Part shown: positions 57,201 to 62,526 of the stretch, one piece after another
Layout: each line of letters starts with the position of its first letter
Position numbering within the stretch: the first letter of the stretch is position 1
NCBI GenBank assembly: GCA_013398055.1
Contig: VZRS01015031.1
Span: 131,413 to 195,412, forward strand
Length of the DNA stretch: 64,000 bases
Reading direction: 5' to 3'
Source: Ifrita kowaldi
Taxonomy: Eukaryota; Chordata; Aves; Passeriformes; Cinclosomatidae
The notes under the pieces: model-generated
What the model saw: the letters and a program-made list of their open reading frames with translations, nothing else
Databases searched by the model: none
What the model was told of the DNA's origin: nothing
Program-made: the position numbers and the translations under genes

Positions 57201-58697
57201 AAGCTGGAAGGGACCACAGTGGTCATTTGCTCCAACCTCCCTGCTCAAGCAGGGTCATCCTAGAGCACATTGCACAAGGTTGCATCCAAAAGTTCTTGAA
57301 TATCTCCAGTGAGGGATACTCAACAACCTCTGGGCAATTTGTTCCAGTGTTCAGTCACCCACACCAGAATCACTATCAATTCATCATGCCATAAAAATAA
57401 TATTTGCCTCCTTAGCAAATATAAAGTATATATGTTATGTGGCAAACTCAATTTTCCATATATCAATAAAGCTTTCTCCATGAAAGGGAAATATTTGTTT
57501 CTTCATAAATAAATTACATATTAGAGCTCAAGACAGAGTAAGTTTTCTAATCGCTTCTTAGTATGATCTACTTAAGCCTGTTTTCTGTGAATTTCAGAAG
57601 AATGCATTACATTTGTTTCACAGAATCATAGAATAGTTTGGGTTGTAAGGGACCTTAAAAATCATCTGGTTTCAACCCCCTCTGCCATGGGCAGGGACAC
57701 TTTCCACTAGACCAGGTTGTCAAAGCCCTGTTCAACGTGGCCTTGAACACTTGCAGGGAAGGAACATCCACAACTTCTCTGAGCAACGTGTTCCAGTGTC
57801 TCACCACCCTCACAGTAAATAATTTCTTCCTAATATCTGATCTAAACATACCATCTTTCGGTTTAAAGCCATTCCCCCTAGTCCTGTCACTAAAGGCCCT
57901 TGTAAAAAGTCCGTCTCCAGTTTTTTCATAAGGTCCCTTCAGGGAGGGGGGGGTAGCTTAAAGATGGGAGGGCATTACTACATAATGTAGCTGTTTTGAT
58001 TCTAACCTCTGGAAGAGAAGTATATGGTGTAATATGTCAACTGGTAATATAACTAAAAAATAACAGTGATTTACAGACACATACAAAAATGGTCCTTAGA
58101 GCTTATGTGCATTGCCCCATTCAGGAGAAACATTTTTGTAGAGGCCTCTGTGAGCATCAAAGACAAAACCCAACTACCACTGAAGACAACTTTTTTTTCT
58201 GCAGACTTAGGTGGTAAGTAACAGGACAGAAGTGTATTGCAATTCAATTAAAAACACAGGAGAAGAAACAAGTATTTCCCTTTATTAAGATATACCTGTT
58301 CACCTTACAAGCTATTAATATGTACATGGACATTAAAGATTAAATATTAATAATAAGCAAATACTCGATCATGAAGTAATTTATATTCTTGTAACTTATT
58401 TGGAAGATTATAAATTTGAACCAGTGGAGGACTGACTTCCAAGAATTCCAGGATGTTTTCAGATCAATTAGCAGCAAGATAACACACTAAAAAAAGTGAT
58501 CATGAGAAACACGTCTTCTTAATATATATCTTATGTTATTCTTACTCCTTGGCCAGCTGTACATTGGTCGGTTTTGCTCCAACAGGAATCCCATATTTGT
58601 GCAAAGTCTTGTATAAAATTTCACGCATTTCATTGTTGTAGGAGTCAAAGTCAAATACGTTTCGAACAACATTTGCGAGTCCTTCAGCTGGAAATTT
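43..58697 (-). CDS. VWA8: VWA8, partial: 17 exons of the middle and C-terminal region
   Basis: Multi-exon vertebrate gene on the minus strand, incomplete at both ends. VWA8 is a large (about 1,900 residues in human) AAA+ ATPase of the mitochondrial matrix side, with dynein/MoxR-like ATPase domains in its N-terminal half and a von Willebrand A domain at its C-terminus. The 17 exons seen here join without a phase conflict into 775 codons with no stop. They cover the region after the ATPase domains, a Gly-rich linker (about residues 583-606), a basic helical stretch and the first 53 residues of the VWA exon, with the MIDAS motif DVSGS at about 738-742. The AAA+ domains, the start and the stop are outside the window. 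Introns run from 99 nt to 14.6 kb. The match to VWA8 is by recognition of long conserved stretches such as GGRDTAGLGGKGGPYRL and RQWLRHQAVGELDDAKIIDG, so the identity is very secure. No isoform data are visible. Confidence 0.97.
202..2045 (-). other. VWA8 intron (1844 nt)
   Basis: AT-rich intron. The stretch at about 1791-1930 resembles the end of an old amniote repeat (the phrase around 'atcagtgtcctctctctgagggtgg'-like sequence, compare the copy at 31.86 kb). I see no other gene or element. Confidence 0.85.
1791..1930. repeat. possible ancient CR1/L3-like fragment
   Basis: The sequence around 1798-1830, with 'agtgtcctctctctgag' followed by 'ggtggccaaca', resembles the widely dispersed amniote motif 'agtatcctgtctctgacagtggcca'. 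A related copy is visible near 31881. Strongly diverged, so boundaries and family are uncertain. Confidence 0.3.
2046..2171 (-). CDS. VWA8: VWA8 exon 16 of 17 in this window
   Basis: 126 nt, exactly 42 codons. It reads AKGKERQWLRHQAVGELDDA, then KIIDGLTGEKAIYKRRGELE and PQ. Nearly identical to the mammalian protein as I recall it. Acceptor CTGTTGTAG, donor CAA|GTAAGT. Phase 0 in, phase 0 out. Confidence 0.97.
2172..7778 (-). other. VWA8 intron (5607 nt)
   Basis: AT-rich intron with no coding segment or intact mobile element that I can recognise. A short (TA)n tract lies near 4660-4672. The open frames here are short, lack splice-site support and resemble no family I know. Confidence 0.85.
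7779..7887 (-). CDS. VWA8: VWA8 exon 15 of 17 in this window
   Basis: 109 nt. It reads LKEIQMSEYDASTYEKFSGA, then VRRQVQSLRIILDNLQ, a likely helical segment leading to the VWA domain. Acceptor GCTTTAG, donor CAG|GTAATC. Phase 2 in, phase 0 out. Confidence 0.97.
7888..10595 (-). other. VWA8 intron (2708 nt)
   Basis: Contains a T13 run at 9464-9476 and the tRNA-derived SINE at about 10054-10188. A moderately GC-rich patch at about 8640-8840 has no recognisable content. Confidence 0.85.
10054..10188 (-). mobile_element. tRNA-Ile-derived SINE with CR1-like tail (TguSINE1-like)
   Basis: Read on the minus strand, about 10187-10122 looks like a tRNA-Ile(AAT): GTAGCCAGATGGTTAG (A-box region), GTGCTAATAATGCC (anticodon arm with AAT) and GGTT..GTTTGATCCC (B-box region). 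This passes directly into a short CR1-type 3' end containing GATGATCCTTGTGGGCCCC and TTCTGTGATTCC. A tRNA-Ile head on a CR1 tail is the design of the passerine TguSINE1 family. It lies in the same orientation as VWA8. Target-site duplications were not clear. It is a retroposon, not a functional tRNA gene. Confidence 0.75.
10596..10752 (-). CDS. VWA8: VWA8 exon 14 of 17 in this window (Gly-rich linker)
   Basis: 157 nt. It reads GRDTAGLGGKGGPYRLDAGH, then RVYQVSQAEKDAVPEEVKRA and AREMGEKAFKR. The Gly-rich block is the most conserved signature of the family in this window, and the following charged stretch is likely helical. Acceptor ATCTTAG, donor AG|GTAATG. Phase 1 in, phase 2 out. Confidence 0.97.
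10753..11496 (-). other. VWA8 intron (744 nt)
   Basis: Short AT-rich intron. I see no element in it. Confidence 0.85.
11497..11605 (-). CDS. VWA8: VWA8 exon 13 of 17 in this window
   Basis: 109 nt. It reads ITIERESGLDVSSPKHGKVD, then MPHVGGNMWAGGT. This starts the Gly-rich linker before the VWA domain. Acceptor TTTTACAG. The donor ACAG|GTTTTT is one of the weakest in the gene. Phase 0 in, phase 1 out. Confidence 0.95.
13957..13989. repeat. short tandem duplication
   Basis: The phrase 'aaggtaattttaca' occurs twice, separated by a few bases. A local duplication with no evident function. Confidence 0.7.
15574..15588. repeat. poly(T) run, 15 nt
   Basis: Homopolymer of 15 T. Read on the minus strand it is a poly(A) run. 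No retroposed sequence is recognisable beside it. Confidence 0.9.
21917..21982 (-). CDS. candidate cassette exon of VWA8 (66 nt, in frame)
   Basis: Exon-like segment inside the 14.6-kb intron between the exons at 26243 and 11605. Strong acceptor TTTTCTTCCCCCAG, donor CAG|GTAGCC, length 66 nt. Both neighbouring exons have phase 0 at this junction, so inclusion would add 22 residues, LSYLDIGSLELELPEEIIIT then LQ, without changing the frame. The peptide is acidic with a hydrophobic alternation. A second donor further on (GG|GTAAGG, exon end 21859) would make a 124-nt version that shifts the frame and stops three codons into the next exon, which would be a poison-exon form. I do not recall this segment in mammalian VWA8. 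Use in transcripts is inference; a cryptic exon is the alternative. Confidence 0.45.
22000..22078. repeat. diverged CA/TG-rich simple repeat
   Basis: Irregular alternation of acaca, catac and tgtgtg units just upstream (in transcript sense) of the cassette-exon candidate. CA-rich intronic tracts are known binding sites for hnRNP L, but no such role is shown here. Confidence 0.55.
26243..26447 (-). CDS. VWA8: VWA8 exon 12 of 17 in this window
   Basis: 205 nt. It contains SQSLSPYTSWLSKISDADAL, then GLVTVDMGGGVRLWETGLES and DWRNMIGQEDGRPVQ. The acceptor is a strong TTTTTTCAG. Donor CAG|GTAGGA. Phase 1 in, phase 0 out. It joins directly to the ITIERESG exon at 11605, the arrangement in the mammalian protein as I recall it, or possibly through the 66-nt cassette at 21917-21982. 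Confidence 0.95.
26448..28443 (-). other. VWA8 intron (1996 nt)
   Basis: Very AT-rich intron with A-rich stretches. I see no gene or mobile element in it. Confidence 0.85.
28444..28525 (-). CDS. VWA8: VWA8 exon 11 of 17 in this window (82 nt)
   Basis: Short exon, two bases, 26 codons, two bases. It reads VTPPPAAGYLEVTDLNSKKI, then KYIAIP, with Asp and Arg made across its two junctions. Acceptor TATTTTCAG, donor CTAG|GTAACT. Confidence 0.94.
30066..30531 (+). mobile_element. CR1 LINE, 5'-truncated 3' end
   Basis: About 465 nt of the CR1 3' end on the plus strand, antisense to VWA8. A reading frame remnant DVQFWAPQCKGDMELLEQV, then SYEERLRRK, is the C-terminal end of CR1 ORF2. Further on are CR1 phrases such as 'ctggatgcccagagaggttgtgga' in part, 'gatgacctcaagtggtccc' and the terminal 'attctgtgattctgtga' repeat. 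It is frameshifted and cannot be active. Confidence 0.9.
31850..32870 (-). mobile_element. ancient CR1/L3-like LINE fragment
   Basis: Long, diverged match to the old CR1/L3 3' region known from turtles, crocodiles and birds, in antisense. Recognisable phrases include 'tagaactttaccatatgccc', 'atcctgagatggaggacc', 'ttcttaacatttgatttgct' and 'tctacactgaatttcacctg'. Many indels interrupt it. Boundaries are approximate. Confidence 0.6.
34150..34620 (+). mobile_element. ancient CR1/L3-like LINE fragment
   Basis: Diverged match to the 3' region of the same old LINE group, here in sense on the plus strand: 'gtctcttcagtttggagag', 'catgaaggtgatggtcaagg', 'acaggtccataaaaggag' and 'gcagggatgtcctctgc' occur in the order expected. 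Weak support, approximate limits. Confidence 0.5.
34946..35147 (-). CDS. VWA8: VWA8 exon 10 of 17 in this window
   Basis: 202 nt, 67 codons plus one base. It starts SPSELYSWKRNSSLSHKHAS and later reads QTNCVTLLASNQIVRILAPG and DVPLKDIYPK. The basic, Ser-rich part in the middle is the most diverged from the mammalian protein as I recall it. Acceptor TTTTGCAG, donor AAAG|GTAAGA. Phase 0 in, phase 1 out. Confidence 0.95.
35148..36859 (-). other. VWA8 intron (1712 nt)
   Basis: AT-rich intron. I see no gene or mobile element in it. Confidence 0.85.
36860..37014 (-). CDS. VWA8: VWA8 exon 9 of 17 in this window
   Basis: 155 nt, two bases plus 51 codons. It contains STDQLSSENLSAAVGQKISS, then PNRIFSDQHNYATIVIGFPD. 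Acceptor CCTGTTTAG, donor TTG|GTAAAT. Phase 1 in, phase 0 out. Confidence 0.95.
37015..39061 (-). other. VWA8 intron (2047 nt)
   Basis: Apart from the purine-rich tract at 38983-39036 beside the exon-8 donor, no element is recognisable. Confidence 0.85.
38983..39036 (-). promoter_or_regulatory. U-rich intronic tract downstream of a weak 5' splice site
   Basis: Plus-strand A/G-rich repeat built on 'ataaaaagaaaaaagaa' units. In the VWA8 transcript this is a run of U-rich sequence starting about 25 nt after the donor GTATTG. TIA1/TIAL1 proteins are known to bind U-rich sequence just after weak donors and help U1 recruitment. The role here is inference. Confidence 0.4.
39062..39171 (-). CDS. VWA8: VWA8 exon 8 of 17 in this window
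   Basis: 110 nt, 36 codons with one base at each side. It reads KFLLTKRAHMEAQDSEVCQL and ends EEPADMGFGLTT. Acceptor CCTTTACAG. The donor ACAG|GTATTG is weak, and a U-rich tract in the transcript follows it (see findings). Confidence 0.93.
39172..39797 (-). other. VWA8 intron (626 nt)
   Basis: Short intron with nothing recognisable inside. Confidence 0.85.
39798..39923 (-). CDS. VWA8: VWA8 exon 7 of 17 in this window
   Basis: 126 nt. It reads NHLIVLDVLEGQTHTISLPI, then SLKSVFLVAEDRWLLVENET, highly typical of VWA8. Acceptor TTTTATAG. The donor AA|GTTAGT is non-optimal (T at +3). Phase 2 in, phase 2 out; AA joins the G of the next exon as Lys. Confidence 0.95.
40023..40087 (-). CDS. VWA8: VWA8 exon 6 of 17 in this window (65 nt)
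   Basis: Short exon, 21 codons plus two bases, reading SNYKMCREFSHKNWLVFYK, then ET. Acceptor TATACAG, donor GG|GTGAGA. Phase 0 in, phase 2 out. It is separated from the next exon by an intron of only 99 nt. It is too short to stand out as an open frame and was placed from its VWA8 match and the phases of its neighbours. Confidence 0.93.
40088..40565 (-). other. VWA8 intron (478 nt)
   Basis: Short AT-rich intron with nothing recognisable inside. Confidence 0.85.
40566..40682 (-). CDS. VWA8: VWA8 exon 5 of 17 in this window
   Basis: 117 nt, exactly 39 codons. It reads SNVVLLLDTSNGALRRLLLS at its start and ends SWWSNKEEM. Acceptor TTTACAG, donor ATG|GTGAGG. Phase 0 in, phase 0 out, so skipping it would keep the frame. 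Confidence 0.94.
40683..47266 (-). other. VWA8 intron (6584 nt)
   Basis: Mostly AT-rich unique sequence. A possible old CORE/MIR-type SINE piece lies at about 45010-45095. Somewhat GC-richer patches at about 42230-42420 and 43420-43620 contain nothing I recognise. Confidence 0.8.
45010..45095. repeat. possible ancient CORE/MIR-like SINE fragment
   Basis: The order 'cacctcatttcacaa', 'gcacagagcacatga' and 'gaagagctaggaataaaacc' resembles the conserved amniote CORE/MIR-type SINE sequence ('cccattttacag ... aggcacagag ... cagagctgggaatagaaccc'). Very diverged, so weakly supported. Confidence 0.35.
47267..47469 (-). CDS. VWA8: VWA8 exon 4 of 17 in this window
   Basis: 203 nt, two bases plus 67 codons. 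It contains LYVTTCNPVSMYFMNISGKS, then GYFVDLYDLFPRTVGSVW and PLKGQVVLHEEE. The acceptor TATTTCAG is followed directly by AAG, so two AGs lie 3 nt apart (CAGAAG) and a one-Glu difference is possible. Donor GAG|GTAAAA. Phase 1 in, phase 0 out. Confidence 0.95.
47470..48744 (-). other. VWA8 intron (1275 nt)
   Basis: AT-rich intron with a short (AAT)6 microsatellite at 48424-48441. Nothing else recognised. Confidence 0.85.
48424..48441. repeat. (AAT)6 microsatellite
   Basis: Six uninterrupted AAT units, followed by an A-rich stretch. Confidence 0.9.
48745..48883 (-). CDS. VWA8: VWA8 exon 3 of 17 in this window
   Basis: 139 nt, 46 codons plus one base. It starts GPVYLNIQGFPLERHEARSI and ends INLVCDVTVTK plus G. 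Acceptor TGTTTTAG, donor AAAG|GTACAG. Phase 0 in, phase 1 out. The PLERHEARS and PLDEIN segments are VWA8-like. Confidence 0.94.
48884..49824 (-). other. VWA8 intron (941 nt)
   Basis: AT-rich intron, nothing recognised. Confidence 0.85.
49825..49933 (-). CDS. VWA8: VWA8 exon 2 of 17 in this window
   Basis: 109 nt, residues 51-87. It reads LPLPEHKFMGYWKADQPGNA at its start and ends QKIDVK. The acceptor is ATTTGACAG. The donor AAG|GTTTGT is weak because it lacks A at +3 and G at +5. Phase 2 in, phase 0 out. Confidence 0.94.
51703..51727. repeat. (AAAAC)n simple repeat
   Basis: About five units of the pentamer AAAAC, followed by A-rich sequence and a short C run. Confidence 0.9.
55980..56155 (+). 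mobile_element. possible old CR1/L3-like 3' fragment
   Basis: The phrases 'aggttatagaactccacctc', 'tgaaggttttcagg' and 'ctggaatagatgaacaccat', ending in 'ctcagattcatgg', follow the order of a CR1/L3 3' end ('tggaatctccatctctggaggt ... ggctagatga ... attctatgattc'). Strongly diverged. Confidence 0.45.
57185..57375 (-). mobile_element. CR1 LINE 3' fragment
   Basis: Antisense CR1 on the plus strand: 'ctggaagggaccacagtggtc', then the diagnostic 'ccctgctcaagcagggtcat' and 'agagcacattgcacaagg', followed by 'caacctctgggcaa' and 'tgttccagtg'. In VWA8 orientation it reads as a sense CR1 3' end. The last AT-rich tail is missing. Confidence 0.85.
57619..57945 (-). mobile_element. CR1 LINE 3' fragment, about 330 nt
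   Basis: Starts on the plus strand with 'cacagaatcatagaatagtt', the reverse of the CR1 terminal repeat, and continues through the end of ORF2. The minus-strand frame shows RVVRHWNTLLREVVDVPSL, the conserved CR1 ORF2 C-terminus. It lies about 600 nt from the VWA8 exon at 58546, in the same orientation as the gene. Confidence 0.92.
58546..58697 (-). CDS. VWA8: VWA8 exon 1 of 17 in this window
   Basis: First (5'-most) VWA8 exon in the window, 152 nt, residues 1-50 plus two bases. It begins KFPAEGLANVVRNVFDFDSY and ends QLAK followed by GA. The acceptor is TTTACAG and the donor GA|GTAAGA, a good consensus. Phase 0 in, phase 2 out; GA joins the A of the next exon to make Glu. It belongs to the region after the AAA+ domains. 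It lies between CR1 copies in opposite orientation (see findings). Confidence 0.95.
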
Positions 58698-59324
58698 CTG
58701 TAAAGAAACAGACACCCAGATTTCTTTTAGTGACTATCTATTAACTTACAGCATATCATTACGTACTTCTAAAACGAACAATTATAACAGTAACTTTGCT
58801 TGACAGACAAGTGCTCAAGTAATCTTTATTTTTATTTCCAGAACATCGTTTCAAGTTAGAATGAAGTCACTGACACGAAACTTGATTTAAACAAAAAAGC
58901 ATGTGACAATTATTTAATACTAAACACCATTAATGGTTTAAAGAATTGTTTTCATTTTATACATAACAAGATGGTGTAATCATTGGAGAATATAATTAAT
59001 ACTAGCCTGTATTTTTAAAATTTGCTTTCTGTAAACCATGAAGATCTGACACAAATACATACATTCATATAATTCACACATACAATTAATTTAAGAATTC
59101 TGACTCTTAATGTTGAATATAGAGAAGCTGATAATACACTGCTTGGTTAACAAAAAATATTTTAGGTCATGATGGATTTTAGTAGAAACAGAAATTCTCT
59201 TAAGATTCACAAACTTTTTGTTTCTTAGGGAAAAATACTAGTTGAAATGTGCTACGTACATTTAAAAACCCCAAATATTTATCAGATTTTCATCAGTACC
59301 TTTGACAGAAATGAAAGTTTTGTC

Positions 59325-60385
59325 ATTGTGCTGGACTGATTGCTCTGGATGAGGAATTAAATGGTTGGATGGTTGCATCCAGAGGGTAGTGGTCAATGGC
59401 TCAAGGTCCTGATGGAGATGGGTGACTAACGGTGCTCCTCGGGCGTCTGTACTGTGACCACGACTATTTATTATCTTCATCAGTGACATAGTGGGATTGA
59501 GTGCACTCTCAGAAAACTTGCAAATGAAACCAAGCTGAGTGGTACAGCTAACATGCCTGTGGGATGGAACGCTGTCCAGAGGGACCTGGACAGGTGGAGA
59601 AGTGGGGCCACAGGGATTTCATGAGGATCAACAAGGCTGTGTGCACGGTCCTGCACCTGGGCTGGGGTAACCACTGGTATCAGCACAGGCTGGGGAATGA
59701 ACAGATCAAGAGCAGCTCTGACAAGGACTCAGGGGTGCTGGAGGGTGAGAAGTTGGACGTGACCCGGCAATGTGCACTTGCAGCCCAGAAAGCCAGCTGT
59801 ATCCTGGGCTACACTGAAAGCAGTGCAGGGCGAGGGAGGGGATTCTGCCCCTCTGCTCTGCTCTGGTGAAACCCCACCTGCAGTGCTGCATCCAGCCCTG
59901 GGGCTCCCAACATAAGAAGGACATGGACATGCTGGAGTGAGTCTAGAGAAGGGCCTCAAAAATAATCAGAGGGCTGGAGCACCTCTCCTGTAAAGACAGG
60001 CTGAGAGAGTTATTCAGCCTGGAGAATACTTTAAAGAGACCTTATAACACCTTCCAGTACCTAAAAGGGGTTACAAGAGAGATGGAGAGGGACTGGAAAG
60101 ACATGTAGTGATAGGAAAAGGTGGAATGGCTTTAAACATAAAAAAGGCAGATTTAGATCAGGTATTAGGAAGAAATTCATTACTATGAGGGTTGTGAATC
60201 ACTGGCATAGGCTGCCCAGAAAAGTTCTGGATGCCCTGTTCCTGAAGTGCTCAAGGACAGGTTGGATGCGTCTTTGAGCAATCTAGTCTAGTGGAAGGTA
60301 TCCCACATGCCCACAGCAGCAGGGTTAGAACTAGAATATCTTTTAGGTGCCTTCCAGCCAAAATTATTCTATGGTTCTCTAAGTT
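59325..60385 (+). mobile_element. CR1 LINE, about 1.06 kb, decayed end of ORF2 plus 3' UTR
   Basis: Plus-strand CR1, antisense to VWA8. In order it shows 'gttggatggttgcatccagag', 'tttattatcttcatcagtga', the reverse-transcriptase region 'ttgcaaatgaaaccaagctga' (the position of the usual FADDTKL, here frameshifted and with the two Asp codons changed), 'ggacctggacaggtggag', 'ggtcctgcacctgggc', 'gtattaggaagaaattcatt', 'aggctgcccagaaaagt' and the terminal 'attattctatggttctct'. 5'-truncated and inactive. Confidence 0.92.
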
Positions 60386-60465
60386 AAAATAACAGAAATG
60401 AAGAATTTTTAATGTCACAAAACCACTCAGAGCAACTGATGTCATTGATTAAGAAAGCAACTGAG

Positions 60466-60745
60466 GTGGAAGCCCCCAAACTGGAGCAGGCATACACTGT
60501 AAGGAGGTTGTGATCTCTGGCTGTGGGAAGCCCACACTGGAGCAGGCTCCTGGCAGGATTTGTGGCCCAGTGGGTAGAGAAGCCCACTCTGGAACAGGTT
60601 TGCTGGCAGGACTTGTGACCCTGTGGAAGGGGCCCAGGCTGGAGCAGCTCCTGCAGAACTGCAGCCAGTGGGAAGGACTCACAATAGAGAAGTTCATGGA
60701 GGACTGTCTCCCATGGGAGGGACCCCACGCTGGAACAGAGGAAGA
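60466..60745 (+). repeat. about five imperfect tandem repeats of about 50 bp in the LTR U3
   Basis: Units follow the pattern 'cccacactggagcaggct', 'cctggcaggatttgtg', 'cccagtggg'. Equivalent parts appear at about 60475, 60530, 60580, 60630, 60680 and 60728, decreasing in similarity. Tandem repeats in LTR U3 regions often carry enhancer sites, but no specific site was identified. Confidence 0.6.
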
Positions 60746-61145
60746 CAGTGAGGAGCTCTCCCCCTGAGGAGAAAGTGGCGTCAGAGACAATGTGTGAAGA
60801 ACTGATCACAGCTCCCTTTTCCCATTCTCTTGAGCTGCTGAAGAGGAGGACGTAGAGAAAGGCAGGAGTGAAGTTGAACTTGGGAATAAGGGAGGAGTAT
60901 GGGGAAGGTGTTTTAAGATCTGTGTTTATTTCTCATCTTCCTACTCTGATTTGATTGGCAATAAATTAAACTAATTTCTTCAAGTCAAGTCTGTTTAGCC
61001 TGTGACAGTAATTGGTGAGTGATCTCTCCCTGCCCTTATCTTGATCTACAGGCCTTTCATTATATTTTCTCTTCCCAGCTGAGTAGGGGAGTGACAGAAC
61101 AGCTTTGGTGGGCACCTGGCATCCAGCCAGGGTTAGCCCACCACA
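60470..61145 (+). mobile_element. solo LTR of an endogenous retrovirus-type element
   Basis: Matches a dispersed bird LTR-type repeat that I recognise by its phrases: a GC-rich 5' half made of imperfect repeats, then 'gtggcgtcagagacaatgtg' and 'tactctgatttgattggc', an AATAAA signal at 60960-60965, 'cctgtgacagtaattggtga' and 'ggtgggcacctggcatccag', ending near 'gcccaccaca'. The polyadenylation signal in mid-element fits a U3-R-U5 layout on the plus strand. No gag, pol or env is present. Family and exact 5' limit are uncertain. The long minus-strand open frame here (60384-60809) is a by-product of the repeats. Confidence 0.6.
60960..60965 (+). promoter_or_regulatory. polyadenylation signal AATAAA in the LTR
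   Basis: Canonical hexamer placed where the R region of the LTR is expected, on the strand opposite to VWA8. Confidence 0.5.
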
Positions 61146-61301
61146 GATGTTAACAGAGCAAACCAAATAAAAATAATTTAAAAAAATAATTATCAACTTG
61201 CTGTCTATCCTAGAACTCTACTGCCTGGCTTTTTTTTTTTTTTGGCAAGAGATGGGAGTGAGAATCTTTTTGTTTAAAAATGTCTCACTTTTTCTTCACA
61301 G

Positions 61302-61397
61302 GCCTTTCATTCAAATACTAGATCTTTCAGACAAGGACCTGGATGCTTTCATCTCAGTATGGCACATTTACAGTGATGAACATAAACCTGTGAAGAG
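61302..61397 (+). CDS. candidate plus-strand exon X (96 nt)
   Basis: Preceded by a strong acceptor TTTTTCTTCACAG and ended by a donor GAG|GTATTT. The open frame reads PFIQILDLSDKDLDAFISVW, then HIYSDEHKPVK, starting with one base and ending with two bases of split codons. Its end phase fits the next exon-like segment at 61844. I do not recognise the protein. Could be chance. Confidence 0.3.
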
Positions 61398-61843
61398 GTA
61401 TTTTAGGAAGTTGTAGTCTTAATTGGTTTTTTCCCCATTAGTGAGCTAGACTGGTACAAAGAACTTGAAAAACAGACTTAAGGGTCAGAGAAGTTTATAA
61501 AAGTCTTGAAAATACAGATGTTTGAGTCCTGATTAAAAACTAAAACAGAAGAAACCAGAAAATTTTCAGAAATGTTTTAACCTGTACTGTTAACCAAGTA
61601 TCAGCCTTAGGAGTTTAATATTTTCCCAACTTTATAAATATCTGATCTAGGTAACAAAATACCTGTGACATAAGCAATACTAAAATTAGCTAGTTACTGT
61701 GATAGACTAGAATACCACTGCTAAATTAAGCTTGTACAAAACTTTTTTTTAATCTGTGGTGTACATGGCACAGAATATTTAAGTACTAGTGTTGCTATAA
61801 AAGCATATTAAACTATGTTCTGCTTTTTAAACCTGTCTATAAG

Positions 61844-62032
61844 GAACTTATTAGAAGTTCTGCATCATTACAGCTTAGCAAAATACAAGTTACTGTGGGA
61901 TAACATAAAATTGCTCTACAGCCTGTGCCATCCTTGTTACAATGTCCAGTTCCTACTGAATGAAACAGGCACTAAACCCCTTGTCCCATCAGCTATTCTA
62001 ACTAAACACTGTATAAACCTTTCACACGTGAG
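61844..62032 (+). CDS. candidate plus-strand exon W (189 nt)
   Basis: Acceptor CTGTCTATAAG, donor GAG|GTAAAT (good). 62 codons flanked by one and two split-codon bases: NLLEVLHHYSLAKYKLLWDN, then IKLLYSLCHPCYNVQFLLNE and TGTKPLVPSAILTKHCINLS plus HV. It is phase-compatible with the segments on both sides. The Leu/Tyr-rich pattern suggests helices. No family recognised. Confidence 0.3.
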
Positions 62033-62170
62033 GTAAATAGAAAAGTTTGTGACAATGTTTAGTGGTGAAAGTGCTAACTTCTATATTGTTAATTGCACCT
62101 TGGAGTCACAAGTAAGCATCATTCTGAAACAACAATTATATGATGAATAACGCATTTTCTCTGTTCTCAG

Positions 62171-62247
62171 TGCAAAGCACAACCAACACACTGGCACCAA
62201 GCTGTCTAACTCACCCAGGAACTACACTTTCACCTGCCCTGCACAAG
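62171..62247 (+). CDS. candidate plus-strand exon Y (77 nt)
   Basis: Strong acceptor TTTTCTCTGTTCTCAG, donor CAAG|GTACTG. The frame AKHNQHTGTKLSNSPRNYTF, then TCPAQ, is open only in the phase that follows from exon W. The other tested phase stops. No family recognised. Confidence 0.27.
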
Positions 62248-62526
62248 GTACTGCAGAAACCTTGGTCAAGTACTTCAATTAATATCTAGTTTTCCCTAGA
62301 AGTCTCCAAGTATGTCCACAGTTTTCTGAATCACTGCATAACTACTGACATTGACACCCTTTTCTGCAATGAATTGCCTCAATAGTTCCATGCCTCTTGT
62401 ATCAGCAAGACATAATAAAAAATTTCCTAGGGTACAACTGATGGCTTCTAGGAACACAAGCCACTTGTCAAAAGTAATTTAAAAAATTCAGTAACTAAAA
62501 AAAATCAACTCTCCTGTTTCAACCAG

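Larger units (their letters stand above)
49934..58545 (-). other. VWA8 intron (8612 nt)
   Basis: Mostly unique AT-rich sequence with an (AAAAC)n tract at 51703-51727, a diverged CR1/L3-like piece at about 55980-56155, and CR1 fragments at 57185-57375 and 57619-57945. Confidence 0.8.

Noticed and set aside
59325..59940. Reverse transcriptase gene
   Set aside because: The CR1 frame is broken by stops and frameshifts and the catalytic FADD position is altered. It is a dead fragment.
60384..60809. Longest open frame in the window (141 codons, minus strand)
   Set aside because: It overlaps the CR1 end and the antisense of the LTR tandem repeats. Its length comes from the GC-rich repeated unit. 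No splice or family support.
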